DNA of 64,000 bases from Methanobacteriota archaeon (GTDB taxonomy: Archaea > Thermoplasmatota > Thermoplasmata > Thermoplasmatales > ARK-15): NCBI GenBank assembly GCA_009758405.1, contig WSBC01000024.1:25463-89462 (forward strand). The letters are read 5' to 3'. Shown here piece by piece: positions 55,301 through 64,000 of the stretch. Every line of letters begins with the position of its first letter. Position 1 is the first letter of the stretch. The notes under the pieces were generated by a model, which saw nothing but the letters and a program-made list of their open reading frames with translations, was not told where the DNA came from and did no database searches. Made by a program: the position numbers and the translations under genes.

Positions 55301-56371
55301 ATGGAAGGCAAATATATTGCCATTATAGTTGTTTTAGTACTAATAATTGCTTCAGTAGGATGGGTAATCTATTATCAAGCACAAAATGAAAATAAGATTA
55401 CATTAAATGTCTATGCAGCAGGTAGTCTAGCAGTTCCATTTACAGAACTAAAGGATCAATTTGAATCCCTTTATCCCAACATAACCGTTCAGATAAAATT
55501 CTCTGGCAGTGTAAGCCTAATGAGGGAAATAATGACAAATGAATCTGTGGATGTCTACGCATCAGCTGACTGGACCATAATACCACAGATGTATCCAAAG
55601 TACGCATCCTTTGATATAGGTTTTTCATTCAACCAGTTAGCCCTTGTTTACAATAATCAGACACTAAGTTATCTCCATATATCTCAAATAAATGATAGCA
55701 ACTGGTATAAGATACTTGCAATGCCAAATGTTAAATTTGGATTTTCGGATGGTAATCTAGATCCTGCTGGATATAGTGCTTTAATGGTCATGGCACTTGC
55801 AAATATCTACTATCAAAAAAATGTATTTCAAAACCTTGTTGAGAATTATACAAATATAAAGCTTGTAGAAAATAATTCATCCTACTATATTGAGCTACCC
55901 CCCACCAATTTTCTTAAATTCAATACATCAAAAATAATGATAGAGCCTAAGGAGACAGATTTATTACCCGCACTTGAAAATAACCAAATACAGTTCCTCT
56001 GGATATATAAGAGCGATGCAGTACAGAAAAAACTTCCATATCTTCAACTTCCCGATGAATTGAATATGGGAAGTGCCAATTCTTCCATAATAAATAACTA
56101 TTACAGTAAGGTCTTTGTATACATAGGTTATAATTCAACATCCCAGAAGCTTATTGAATGCAAGCCCATAATATATGGAATAACAATTCCTTCAACTGCT
56201 CTTCATATATGGGCTGCAGAGATGTTTATAAAATATCTACTTGAGGTAAATGGACAGAGGATAATGAGTAATGCAGGACAGACACCTATATATCCAGCCT
56301 ATGTAGACAATATAGCCAACGTGCCAGAAGTATTAAGGGGTGATGTTTCTTCCACGGGTACAATGCCATGA
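55301..56371 (+). CDS. wtpA: Tungstate/molybdate-binding protein WtpA
   Basis: The extracytoplasmic receptor of a tungstate/molybdate ABC importer. The 356-aa protein has an N-terminal membrane anchor (about 5-25) and the ModA/WtpA oxyanion motif AAGSLAVPF, FSGSVSLMREI and VDVYASADW. A GGTGA Shine-Dalgarno precedes the ATG. First gene of wtpABC, overlapping wtpB by 4 bp. Confidence 0.88.
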   Translation: MEGKYIAIIVVLVLIIASVGWVIYYQAQNENKITLNVYAAGSLAVPFTELKDQFESLYPNITVQIKFSGSVSLMREIMTNESVDVYASADWTIIPQMYPKYASFDIGFSFNQLALVYNNQTLSYLHISQINDSNWYKILAMPNVKFGFSDGNLDPAGYSALMVMALANIYYQKNVFQNLVENYTNIKLVENNSSYYIELPPTNFLKFNTSKIMIEPKETDLLPALENNQIQFLWIYKSDAVQKKLPYLQLPDELNMGSANSSIINNYYSKVFVYIGYNSTSQKLIECKPIIYGITIPSTALHIWAAEMFIKYLLEVNGQRIMSNAGQTPIYPAYVDNIANVPEVLRGDVSSTGTMP

Positions 56372-57153
56372 AAAATTCATTTTTATTCATTCTATTATTA
56401 TTCTCAATTTTGATGATGCTTTTTATATTGATACCTATCCTTGTACTTTATTCTTTTGTACCCTTTTTTGACTTTATCATAATTTTTTCAAATAGGAGCT
56501 TTCTGGAGACAATAAATGTGACATTTTTAGCAGGATTAATATCTACTTTCTTTATAGCAATACTTGGTATTCCTCTAGGCTATCTTATGGCAAGGACAGA
56601 TTTTCCTGGAAAAAATTTTGTTCAAGGCCTCATAGACCTGCCCCTTGTGGTCCCGGATACAGTGGCAGGATTGATTATTTTTCTTACCTTCTATTCTCAA
56701 GGCATATTGGGAGCACCACTCTCGAGGGCAGGCATCAACTTTGTAAATACTCTTTATGGAATAGTAGTGGCAATGATGTTCGTAGGTGCACCATTTATGA
56801 TTAATACATCAAAATCAGGATTCCTTTCCGTTGATCCAAAGCTCGAAAAGGTCTCCCTAAGTCTTGGTGCTTCAAAGATTTCAACATTTTTTAATGTTAC
56901 ACTCCCCCTTAGTTTAGATTCAATAGTTAATGGCCTTGTAATGACTTGGGCAAAGGGTGTTTCATCCTTCGGCTCAATAATAGTTATTGCCTATTTTCCA
57001 ATGGTGGCACCTACATATATATACAATCAATTTCTTTTATTCGGAACTGATGCCAGTGCAATTGCTGCTGGTGCATTTTTATTGATAACACTGATAATTT
57101 TCGCAATATCAAGATTTATTACAACAAAAATGATGAGATGGCTGAGAAAATGA
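56368..57153 (+). CDS. wtpB: Tungstate/molybdate ABC permease WtpB
   Basis: A 261-aa membrane protein of about six helices with the ABC-permease EAA-like loop SLSLGASKISTFFNVTLPLSLDSI. It dimerises to form the channel. It overlaps wtpC (ATGA). Confidence 0.9.
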   Translation: MKNSFLFILLLFSILMMLFILIPILVLYSFVPFFDFIIIFSNRSFLETINVTFLAGLISTFFIAILGIPLGYLMARTDFPGKNFVQGLIDLPLVVPDTVAGLIIFLTFYSQGILGAPLSRAGINFVNTLYGIVVAMMFVGAPFMINTSKSGFLSVDPKLEKVSLSLGASKISTFFNVTLPLSLDSIVNGLVMTWAKGVSSFGSIIVIAYFPMVAPTYIYNQFLLFGTDASAIAAGAFLLITLIIFAISRFITTKMMRWLRK

Positions 57154-58121
57154 GATTAGAATTAAAGGGCGTTGAAAAAAATCTCGGTAAATTCCATCTC
57201 GGACCAATAAATTTGGATATAGATGAAAATATTGTTATACTGGGCCCCACCGGGGCTGGAAAGACAACATTACTGGAGATAATTGCTGGATTTATAAAAC
57301 CTGATAAGGGAAGAATATTATTTATGGGTAAGGATTTTACAAACATACCACCTGAAAAAAGAAGAATTGGTCTACTTTACCAGGATTATCAGCTCTTTCC
57401 ACATATGAATGTAAGGAAAAATATTTCCTATGGACTCAGGATGTCTAATATTGGAAAGGAAAATATAGAAAAGAGCGTTGAAGAAATTTCAATTAAACTC
57501 GGTATTATGAATTTACTTGATAGAAATGTATACAATCTGAGCGGTGGAGAAAAACAGAGGGTCGCACTTGCAAGGGCACTTGTGATAGAACCTCAGATAC
57601 TACTTTTGGACGAGCCATTTTCAGCACTTGATGAAGAAACAAAACATACGCTTATGGATGAGGTAAGGAAAATAATAGATGATGTGAAATCCCTTGTGAT
57701 CTATGTCATGCATGATCAGGAGGATGCCTATTTGATGGGAAAAAATTTTGCAATTTTATTCGGGGGTAAAATAGTTTCAGTAGGAAAAAGGGATGATGTT
57801 TTTAGAAGGCCAGCTAATGTAGCCATTGCAAAATTTCTTGGATATAAAAATATATTTACAAGGGAGGATTTAAAATCAATTGGTCTTGACCTTGAGGGTG
57901 AATATTTCACAATAGATGAGAAGGATATTCTAATAAATGAAAATGGTAAGATAAAATTAAAGGGCATAGTTGAAGGCTATGAGTATCTCAGGGATAAGAG
58001 CAGAATAACAATAAAAGTAAATGGAATAAAAATAGAGAAAAAAGTGGATGGTATTTTTTCGTTTGAAAGAGAAATTAAAATCTCCTTTGACCCTGAAAAA
58101 ATAATCCCTCTAAAGGGATAA
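57150..58121 (+). CDS. wtpC: Tungstate/molybdate ABC ATPase WtpC
   Basis: A 323-aa ATPase with Walker A GPTGAGKTT, Q-loop LYQDYQLFPH, signature LSGGEKQRVALARAL, Walker B LLLDEPFSALD and a switch His in VMHDQEDA. The C-terminal about 100 residues could form a regulatory domain. The ATG in the ATGA overlap is preferred to an in-frame ATG 12 bp earlier. Confidence 0.92.
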   Translation: MRLELKGVEKNLGKFHLGPINLDIDENIVILGPTGAGKTTLLEIIAGFIKPDKGRILFMGKDFTNIPPEKRRIGLLYQDYQLFPHMNVRKNISYGLRMSNIGKENIEKSVEEISIKLGIMNLLDRNVYNLSGGEKQRVALARALVIEPQILLLDEPFSALDEETKHTLMDEVRKIIDDVKSLVIYVMHDQEDAYLMGKNFAILFGGKIVSVGKRDDVFRRPANVAIAKFLGYKNIFTREDLKSIGLDLEGEYFTIDEKDILINENGKIKLKGIVEGYEYLRDKSRITIKVNGIKIEKKVDGIFSFEREIKISFDPEKIIPLKG

Positions 58122-58162
58122 TTTTTTATTTTTATATAGATTATTGTACTTAGGTGGTAAAT

Positions 58163-59413
58163 ATGGATTCTAGAATTTCAGGATTTTATAAATTAAGTTT
58201 GGATGAGAGAAGAAAAAAGGTAATTGAATTTTCATCCCTTTCTGAAGATGATCTTAATATTATGAAATCACAACTTCCAATGGATATCGCAGAAAGAATG
58301 ATAGAGAATGTTATATATCTTATGGAGGTTCCTGTGGGTATTGCAACTAATTTTCTTATTAATGGTAAGGACTACCTTATTCCGATGGCAATTGAGGAAC
58401 CAAGTGTAGTGGCTGCTGCTAGCAATGCTGCTAGAATAGCTAGGGAAGGGGGTGGATTTTTCACAACTACTAGTGAGCCACTCATGATAGGACAGGTGCA
58501 GGTAGTAAAACTCAAGGATCCATATTTTTCAAAGGCAAAGGTGATTGAAAATAAAAATAATCTTATAAGGATTGCAAACGAGCAGGACCCAGTTCTTGTT
58601 AGTCTTGGTGGAGGCTGTAAAGATATTGAGGCTAGAGTAATTGATACATCTCTTGGTGAAATGCTAATAGTTCACCTTATAGTTGATGTAAGGGATGCAA
58701 TGGGTGCAAACGCGGTAAATACAATGGCAGAGGCGGTTGCGCCCTATATTGAGGAAATTACAGGCGGCAAGGTATATTTGAGGATACTCAGCAATCTTGC
58801 TACCTACAGGATGGCATATGCCAGGGCAGTTTTTCCAAAAAAAGTAATAGGTGAGGATGCCGTAGAGGGTATTATATATGCATATGAATTTGCAAGGAGA
58901 GATCCATACAGGGCGGCTACACACAATAAAGGTATAATGAATGGTATAGATGCAGTACTTATTGCCACAGCCAATGACTGGAGGGCAGTGGAAGCTGGTG
59001 CTCATGCATATGCCTCTCTGAATGGTTATCAAAGCCTAACAAAATGGGAGGTAAATAATGAAGGAGATCTTGAAGGATTTATTGAACTACCCTTGGCGGT
59101 TGGAACAGTGGGAGGTGCTTCATCAACACATCCCAAGGCAAAACTTGCAAGAAAGATCTTAAATGTAAAGGATTCAAGGGAGTTTGCAGGTGTTCTAGCA
59201 GCAGTTGGTCTTGCCCAGAATTTTGCTGCTATAAGGGCCCTTGCCCAGGAGGGAATTCAAAGGGGACATATGAGTTTGCATGCAAGGAATATAGCAATAA
59301 TGGCCGGTGCTGAGGGAGAACTTATTGATAAGGTGGCTGATGAAATGGTAAAAGAGGGAAAGGTAAGGCTTGATAGGGCAAAGGAATTACTAAAAAAATT
59401 TAAAAATTCCTGA
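58163..59413 (+). CDS. hmgA: HMG-CoA reductase, class II
   Basis: It reduces HMG-CoA to mevalonate for isoprenoid lipids. The 416-aa protein has the class II marks EEPSVVAAAS (Glu79), DAMGANAVN (Asp178 region), a catalytic Lys in HNKGI and His in GHMSLHARN. It lacks the N-terminal membrane region of class I. Class II is the bacterial form, present in Archaeoglobus and Thermoplasmata by transfer (established). AGGTGG lies 5 nt before the ATG; an upstream GTG is rejected. Its end overlaps the convergent regulator by 14 bp. Confidence 0.95.
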   Translation: MDSRISGFYKLSLDERRKKVIEFSSLSEDDLNIMKSQLPMDIAERMIENVIYLMEVPVGIATNFLINGKDYLIPMAIEEPSVVAAASNAARIAREGGGFFTTTSEPLMIGQVQVVKLKDPYFSKAKVIENKNNLIRIANEQDPVLVSLGGGCKDIEARVIDTSLGEMLIVHLIVDVRDAMGANAVNTMAEAVAPYIEEITGGKVYLRILSNLATYRMAYARAVFPKKVIGEDAVEGIIYAYEFARRDPYRAATHNKGIMNGIDAVLIATANDWRAVEAGAHAYASLNGYQSLTKWEVNNEGDLEGFIELPLAVGTVGGASSTHPKAKLARKILNVKDSREFAGVLAAVGLAQNFAAIRALAQEGIQRGHMSLHARNIAIMAGAEGELIDKVADEMVKEGKVRLDRAKELLKKFKNS

Positions 59414-60338
59414 ACTTTTTCTCAAGAATTATTGTTTTCATTGTCTCACTGTCTGTATTCATAAGATCCTTTATATTTATAACAGGGAATGTTTTCTCTA
59501 TTCCCTCCCTGTCAGTTAGTAAAATCCCATATTTTTCAGTTAGTTCAGCTATTTCCTCGATTACTTTTGCCTTGAACAATGCCTCTTCTCTCATCCTTGT
59601 AAATCCTATGAATAGCACATCCTCCATTATGTTCGAAACGGCATCAAAATTCGTCTTCTTTGTGAAATATATCCTGTAACCTGCCCTATTGAAGATCTCC
59701 TGCGTATCCCTTCCAATTTTATTCTCTGGCAAGGTAAACTTTTCGTCCGGTTCTGGAAGTTCACCAAATGGATCTATTCTTTCTATAAGGTTTACATTCA
59801 GGTAATTCTCTATTTTTATAAGTACATCAATTGAAACTGCACTTTTCCCCTCCTCGTATAACTGTATGGCCCTCCTAGATACGTTAGCTGCCTTCGCAAG
59901 GTCTCCTATTGAAATACCATTCCTTTCCCTAGCCTCTCTTAACTTCTTTGATTCAATCTTGACATAAAAGCCCCCTGGGGCTGCAAAACCAATTGGCAAT
60001 TCATCCCTTATTATGTAGTTTGAGAATGTTTTGAAACTCATCACGGGGACATCATACCTACTATAAAGTATATAATCCTCAAGTATTCCAATGCCACACC
60101 TTACTCCTATTATTAATGGCTTTGCCTTAATTATCTTTGAAAGTAATTTTAGTTCATTAGCCACTTCCTGCTTAAGTGTATCTACATTATATAGAACCTT
60201 TATAATGAATATATTCTCATTATCACTTGCTATTATATCGTAGGCCACTGATGTGAAATTCTCAGATGATAGATTAAATCCTCTCCTTCTTAAGAGAGCA
60301 CGAACAAGTTCTATTAAAGACTCCCTTGTAAATTCCAT
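59400..60338 (-). CDS. COG1395-type transcriptional regulator (XRE HTH)
   Basis: A 312-aa archaeal regulator. The N-terminal nuclease-like fold (1-125) is followed by a Cro/C1-type HTH (about 130-185: LREARERNGISIGDLAKAANVSRRAIQLYEEGK) and a C-terminal domain with a repeat of the first (about 215-312). Its target genes are unknown. Confidence 0.88.
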   Translation of the reverse strand: MEFTRESLIELVRALLRRRGFNLSSENFTSVAYDIIASDNENIFIIKVLYNVDTLKQEVANELKLLSKIIKAKPLIIGVRCGIGILEDYILYSRYDVPVMSFKTFSNYIIRDELPIGFAAPGGFYVKIESKKLREARERNGISIGDLAKAANVSRRAIQLYEEGKSAVSIDVLIKIENYLNVNLIERIDPFGELPEPDEKFTLPENKIGRDTQEIFNRAGYRIYFTKKTNFDAVSNIMEDVLFIGFTRMREEALFKAKVIEEIAELTEKYGILLTDREGIEKTFPVINIKDLMNTDSETMKTIILEKKFRNF

Positions 60339-60366
60339 TGCAATCTTATTTTATAATTTTTTTTAT

Positions 60367-61545
60367 TTAAACATTTCGGTAAGCTTCCCTTGTTTTTATT
60401 AATAAAAGTAATGGTAAAAATATTATAACAAAGACGCCTAAGAAAAACCATCCTGCAAAGTATGAAAATTTATCTGATATGAATGTAAATGCGAAAGGTG
60501 CTATGGAACCAACGGATATCTGTATTGAATTTATTAGACCTATCGAAAGTGGTATCATATTATCCGGGATTTCTTTATATAATGAAGGTATTGCATATAA
60601 AATGGAGAATATTCCAACTGCAAAAAGACCTAGTAAAATTATGGATATAACAATCTCATATTGACTTTGAAATGGGATTGTGGATATTATTAATGCTGAG
60701 AATATAGCCATTAGGGTGAGAAGCAATTTGCCTCTTCCAAATCTATCTAAAAGATGGCCTCCCAATGGACCTCCAATAATTCCAGTAAATAGTATTAGGG
60801 AAGATACATATCCTGAAATTACTGAAGAGAAGCCCCTTTCCTTAATAAGGTACGTATCAAGAAGCTGTGCAGTAGCAAAATATGTACCCCAAAATCCTGC
60901 CAGTGCAAGACCTAGAAAAATTATGTTCCTGTTGAGGAGTACTATTGAATAATTCATCACTCTTTCTTGTTTGTTATCAGGAAGTGTAAGGTGATTTTCT
61001 ATTGTTATCGCAAGGCCTATAACACCTGATAAAATTAGTGCCCATCTCCATCCAACAACATTTGCAATAATGCCTGTTATTGCCACTGATAGGCCTGCCC
61101 CCAGATTGAATGCTGCATTATAAATTCCCATGGAAAAGCCCCTCCTACCCTCTGAAAAAAGATTTTTTAGTATTCCAATGGCAGGTGAGAAGTAGAAAGC
61201 AGCACCTGCACCAATCATGAACCTGAAGAAAAGTATAGAATAAAGATTCCAGGAGAATCCAGATAATATAGTGAAAATCGATAGAATGTACATCCCAGCC
61301 ATTGCAGTTTTTTTAGGTCCTATTTTTGCCGATACTAATCCAGCAGGAATCTGAAAAATGCCTGCACCCAACAAGAAGAAGGCAGGAACAAGACCTAAGA
61401 TCGAAAGTTGTATGCCAAGACTAATTGATATCATAAGGAGGAGTGGTGAGATATTATACCAATTGAACGCATATATTGACCTTGAAAGTATTATGGAAAT
61501 TAAGTCTAAGGTATTTTTATGAATCTTAGACAACATTTCTATCAC
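60367..61545 (-). CDS. MFS transporter
   Basis: A 392-aa, 12-helix facilitator with AGLVSAKIGPKKTAMAG and a second-half GGPLGGHLLDRFGRGK loop, the two motif A copies. The substrate is unknown. Its start overlaps the stop of the histidine-phosphatase gene (ATGA). Confidence 0.85.
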   Translation of the reverse strand: MIEMLSKIHKNTLDLISIILSRSIYAFNWYNISPLLLMISISLGIQLSILGLVPAFFLLGAGIFQIPAGLVSAKIGPKKTAMAGMYILSIFTILSGFSWNLYSILFFRFMIGAGAAFYFSPAIGILKNLFSEGRRGFSMGIYNAAFNLGAGLSVAITGIIANVVGWRWALILSGVIGLAITIENHLTLPDNKQERVMNYSIVLLNRNIIFLGLALAGFWGTYFATAQLLDTYLIKERGFSSVISGYVSSLILFTGIIGGPLGGHLLDRFGRGKLLLTLMAIFSALIISTIPFQSQYEIVISIILLGLFAVGIFSILYAIPSLYKEIPDNMIPLSIGLINSIQISVGSIAPFAFTFISDKFSYFAGWFFLGVFVIIFLPLLLLIKTREAYRNV

Positions 61546-62117
61546 TTCTTTAAAGTTTCTTCCATCCTTTTAGTCATTACCGGGGATCCTATGGCAACAA
61601 CATTTTTGTTTATATTATCTATTAATGTTATTGTTGCATAGTTTATTAATATCCCATAGCTCTCATTCTCCCCCAAAGAAAGAAAATGTGCAACTAATAC
61701 CCTGATGGGGAATGCATGTGATACAAGAAGTACAGTTCCATTATAATCATTCAGAATAGATAACATTCTTTTCTCAATCTTATCCCAAGGTTCAATTTCC
61801 TCCGATTCATATGTAAAGTCAGGAACATTTTCAATTCTCTCACCGTTGTATTTTCCAAAGCCAATCTCCTTTAACCTTATGTCAGTTGAAAAATCCATAT
61901 TTAATATGGATGAGATTATCTCTGCAGTTTCCCTAGCCCTCCTTATGGGGCTTGAATATATAGAATCTATTTTTATCTTTTTCAGCTGTTCACCTGTGAA
62001 TTTTGCCTGTTTTATACCATTTTCTGTGAGAGGGTATTTATCAATATCCTCGGAGACAATATTCAAAGTATTAGAGAAACTTTCACCGTGTCTTACAAGT
62101 ATTGCATATTTTATCAT
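61542..62117 (-). CDS. Histidine-phosphatase (phosphoglycerate-mutase-like) family protein
   Basis: A 191-aa protein with the phospho-His motif LVRHGESFSN (His10), SSPIRRARETAEI, an acidic KEIGFGKYNGE and the second His in LLVSHAFPIRVL. The substrate is not readable; sugar phosphates, nucleotides or cobalamin intermediates are all possible. Confidence 0.88.
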   Translation of the reverse strand: MIKYAILVRHGESFSNTLNIVSEDIDKYPLTENGIKQAKFTGEQLKKIKIDSIYSSPIRRARETAEIISSILNMDFSTDIRLKEIGFGKYNGERIENVPDFTYESEEIEPWDKIEKRMLSILNDYNGTVLLVSHAFPIRVLVAHFLSLGENESYGILINYATITLIDNINKNVVAIGSPVMTKRMEETLKK

Positions 62118-62148
62118 TAATACCCTTAAAGATATTCATCTTTTAACA

Positions 62149-63795
62149 TTATCGATTCTCCTCAAGAACGTACTTTTTACCCCTTAGGGCAGAGAATACT
62201 GTTCCTATTGTTATTAATATTATGGATATATAAATTGAGATCCTTAGGCCATTGATGAAGGGAGGACCTATTATGCTTGGGAGAAAGGTTGGTGAGCTTA
62301 GGACCTTTAATGCTGATGATGGAAGCAGAGATGAGTTCTTTATTGCCTGAAGTGGATCCATTCCAAGAAAAGTGGCAAAAAGAAGACCAGAGGGAGGTAA
62401 TTTTGAAAGATAAATAGCTATAGATTGGGGTAGAATATTTATTAAGGCATTGTACATTGCCTCCGGAACCTGTTGTGAAAATACTGTTATTGTAATTGAA
62501 AAGAAAATTGCCATGCTTATTGTGGCACCAATATTGTTAAATGTCATCCTCATCCCATTCCCAGTGCCCCTGTCCTTTGATGATATTGAGTTCATAATTG
62601 ATGTAGTATTTGGTGATGCAAAAAGGCCATTACCAAGTCCATTTATAAATATGATTAATTCAAATTCAAGGAGATTAAAATTGTAGGGTAGAAGAGTTAA
62701 AAGATATAGACTGATACCAACTATTGCCATTCCAGTGGTGGCAAATATCCTAGCTCCATATTTATCCGTGAGATGACCACTTAAAGGTGCAATTGAGACC
62801 ATACCAAGCATCATTGGAAGCATATAAACTCCTGCCCAGAATGGAGTCTCTGTATATGAATATCCATGCAATGGTAAGTAAATACCCTGCAACCATATTG
62901 TAACTAGAAAACTCACTGCACCCCTGGCAAGTGAATTAAATAGCAGACTGAGGTTACCAAATGCAAAAGGTCTTATTTTGAAAAGTGAAAGGTTGAAAAG
63001 TGGATTATCAGCTCTTTTTTCTATGAAAAGGAAGGAGATTATGAATGAAAGGCCGAAAATAAAGGCTGAAATTACCCAGGGATTATACCAACCAAGCTGG
63101 GAGCCACCATATGGCTCAAGTGCATATGTAAAACCTAGCGAAATTAAAATAAGGCCAGAGGCAAGGGTAATATTACCCCAGTAATCAATTTTCACCTTCT
63201 TTCTTGGAACGGATTCTTTAAGCTTGAAGATTGACCATAGTGTACCTGCAAGGGCAAATGGAATGTTCACAATAAAAACCAAATGCCAGTTATAACCTGC
63301 AAGTAAACCACCAGCCACAAGTCCCAGTACTGAACCCACAATGAATGCAGATTGATTCAGTCCTAAGGCCTTTCCCCTTTCATTTATCGGGAATGAATCT
63401 GTTAGAAGTGCCGTGCTATTCACCATTATAAATCCGCCGCCTACGGCCTGCACCATTCTAAAAATTATTAAAAGAAGGGCACCAGTATTTTCTGAACCAT
63501 CCGGAACAATGGATAATAAAACTGAGGATATTGTGAATATAATGAACCCAAGAGTATACATCCTAGTTCTACCATACATATCAGATAATCTTCCAAAGGT
63601 GACAAGGACTGTTGCAAGGACTATAGAATATCCCATAAGAATCCATAATAGATAGATGAATTCATTATGTGTAAATGGATTTATATTAAGACCTCTAAAT
63701 ATAGTAGGAAGTGATATCATAACTATATTTGTGTTGAGAGAAGACATTATTACTCCCAACGTAGTATTTGTTAAAACAGTCCACTTGTATTCCAC
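62149..63795 (-). CDS. MFS drug-efflux-type transporter, 14 helices
   Basis: A 548-aa facilitator of the EmrB/QacA (DHA2) group. Residues GRLSDMYGRTRMYTLG form motif A, and motif C-like GSVLGLVAGGLLAG follows. The two extra central helices give 14. An exporter of drugs or metabolites by family; the actual substrate is unknown. Confidence 0.88.
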   Translation of the reverse strand: MEYKWTVLTNTTLGVIMSSLNTNIVMISLPTIFRGLNINPFTHNEFIYLLWILMGYSIVLATVLVTFGRLSDMYGRTRMYTLGFIIFTISSVLLSIVPDGSENTGALLLIIFRMVQAVGGGFIMVNSTALLTDSFPINERGKALGLNQSAFIVGSVLGLVAGGLLAGYNWHLVFIVNIPFALAGTLWSIFKLKESVPRKKVKIDYWGNITLASGLILISLGFTYALEPYGGSQLGWYNPWVISAFIFGLSFIISFLFIEKRADNPLFNLSLFKIRPFAFGNLSLLFNSLARGAVSFLVTIWLQGIYLPLHGYSYTETPFWAGVYMLPMMLGMVSIAPLSGHLTDKYGARIFATTGMAIVGISLYLLTLLPYNFNLLEFELIIFINGLGNGLFASPNTTSIMNSISSKDRGTGNGMRMTFNNIGATISMAIFFSITITVFSQQVPEAMYNALINILPQSIAIYLSKLPPSGLLFATFLGMDPLQAIKNSSLLPSSALKVLSSPTFLPSIIGPPFINGLRISIYISIILITIGTVFSALRGKKYVLEENR

Positions 63796-63842
63796 GAAAA
63801 CGTATAAATCATTTTAATATTAAAATTTTTAATTTAAAAATT

Positions 63843-64000
63843 TTACTTTATAATATCCACACCCTGTCTTTTCTTAATTTCCTCCTCAGTTATTTTCCCT
63901 AGTATCTGTTTTGATCTCACTCCAGTAGCCACTATAAGTACGTTTATCTTACCCTCATAGTCAGGATCTATTGCAGCACCCCAGATTATCCTTGCCTTGT
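63843..64000 (-). CDS. ftsZ: Cell-division protein FtsZ, C-terminal end only
   Basis: The last 51 codons, read on the minus strand to a TAA. The residues ARIIWGAAIDPDYEGKINV match the FtsZ C-terminal subdomain (IIWGxxID...VxVxVIATG), and the tail is a short SKQILGKITEEEIKKRQG. The GTP-binding part lies off the right edge. Confidence 0.85.
   Translation of the reverse strand, partial: KARIIWGAAIDPDYEGKINVLIVATGVRSKQILGKITEEEIKKRQGVDIIK

Overview
The window is a 64 kb piece of an archaeal chromosome, AT-rich between genes. Archaeal markers include TBP, group II chaperonin, MCM helicase, aNAC, SRP19 with a 7S RNA, isopentenyl phosphate kinase, type 2 IPP isomerase, class I CCA-adding enzyme and Dph6. 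The 16S rRNA gene stands alone with no 23S or 5S beside it. HMG-CoA reductase is of the bacterial class II type, and there is an acid-type sedolisin carrying surface repeats. Together these suggest the Thermoplasmata (Thermoplasmatales or Aciduliprofundum-like, acidophilic, peptide-using). The exact genus cannot be read from the sequence. Genes are tightly packed, many overlap by 4 bp (ATGA or TTGA), and many first genes of operons look leaderless, with a TATA box 25-30 bp before the start codon.

Layout. 0-9 kb: end of a Ras-like GTPase gene, tRNA-splicing endonuclease, an acetyltransferase, a TBP/site-2-protease pair, a methyltransferase with a GTPase-dead EF-Tu relative, tRNA-Thr(CGT), an MBL hydrolase, a threonine synthase, S8e/SRP19 and an OB-fold ssDNA-binding protein. 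9-20 kb: purine PRTase, the ZPR1/IDI2/IPK/TPR operon, thermosome, an HD phosphohydrolase, SRP RNA, MCM, and a decayed transposase. 20-29 kb: MqnD, a nuclease-fold-like protein, a transglutaminase and other membrane proteins, a SAM hydrolase, tRNA-Thr(GGT), and two secreted proteins sharing an N-terminal motif. 29-38 kb: ThiI, Dph6, tRNA-Gly(CCC), MobB, the isolated 16S gene inside a long processing stem, a giant sedolisin with a 690-bp tandem repeat, and CBS, ferredoxin and zinc-site proteins.

The most striking locus is at 38.7-50.1 kb. A nine-gene, almost fully overlapping operon encodes a four-subunit 2-oxoacid:ferredoxin oxidoreductase (delta-alpha-beta-gamma), an 1127-residue HdrA'-HdrA-ferredoxin-MvhD fusion, a soluble HdrC-HdrB fusion, and EtfA and EtfB. 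EtfB carries a sequence I associate with bifurcating ETFs. A second delta-alpha-beta oxidoreductase operon without a gamma gene follows. I read this as a ferredoxin/flavin electron-bifurcating or confurcating module tied to 2-oxoacid oxidation.

50-64 kb: aNAC and CCA-adding enzyme, a possible EMC6-like membrane protein with triosephosphate isomerase, pantoate kinase with a DUF3783-like protein, an MFS transporter, a tungstate/molybdate ABC transporter (WtpABC, complementing MobB), class II HMG-CoA reductase (with IPK and IDI2 part of an archaeal mevalonate route), a COG1395 regulator, two more MFS transporters, a histidine phosphatase, and the 3' end of ftsZ at the right edge.
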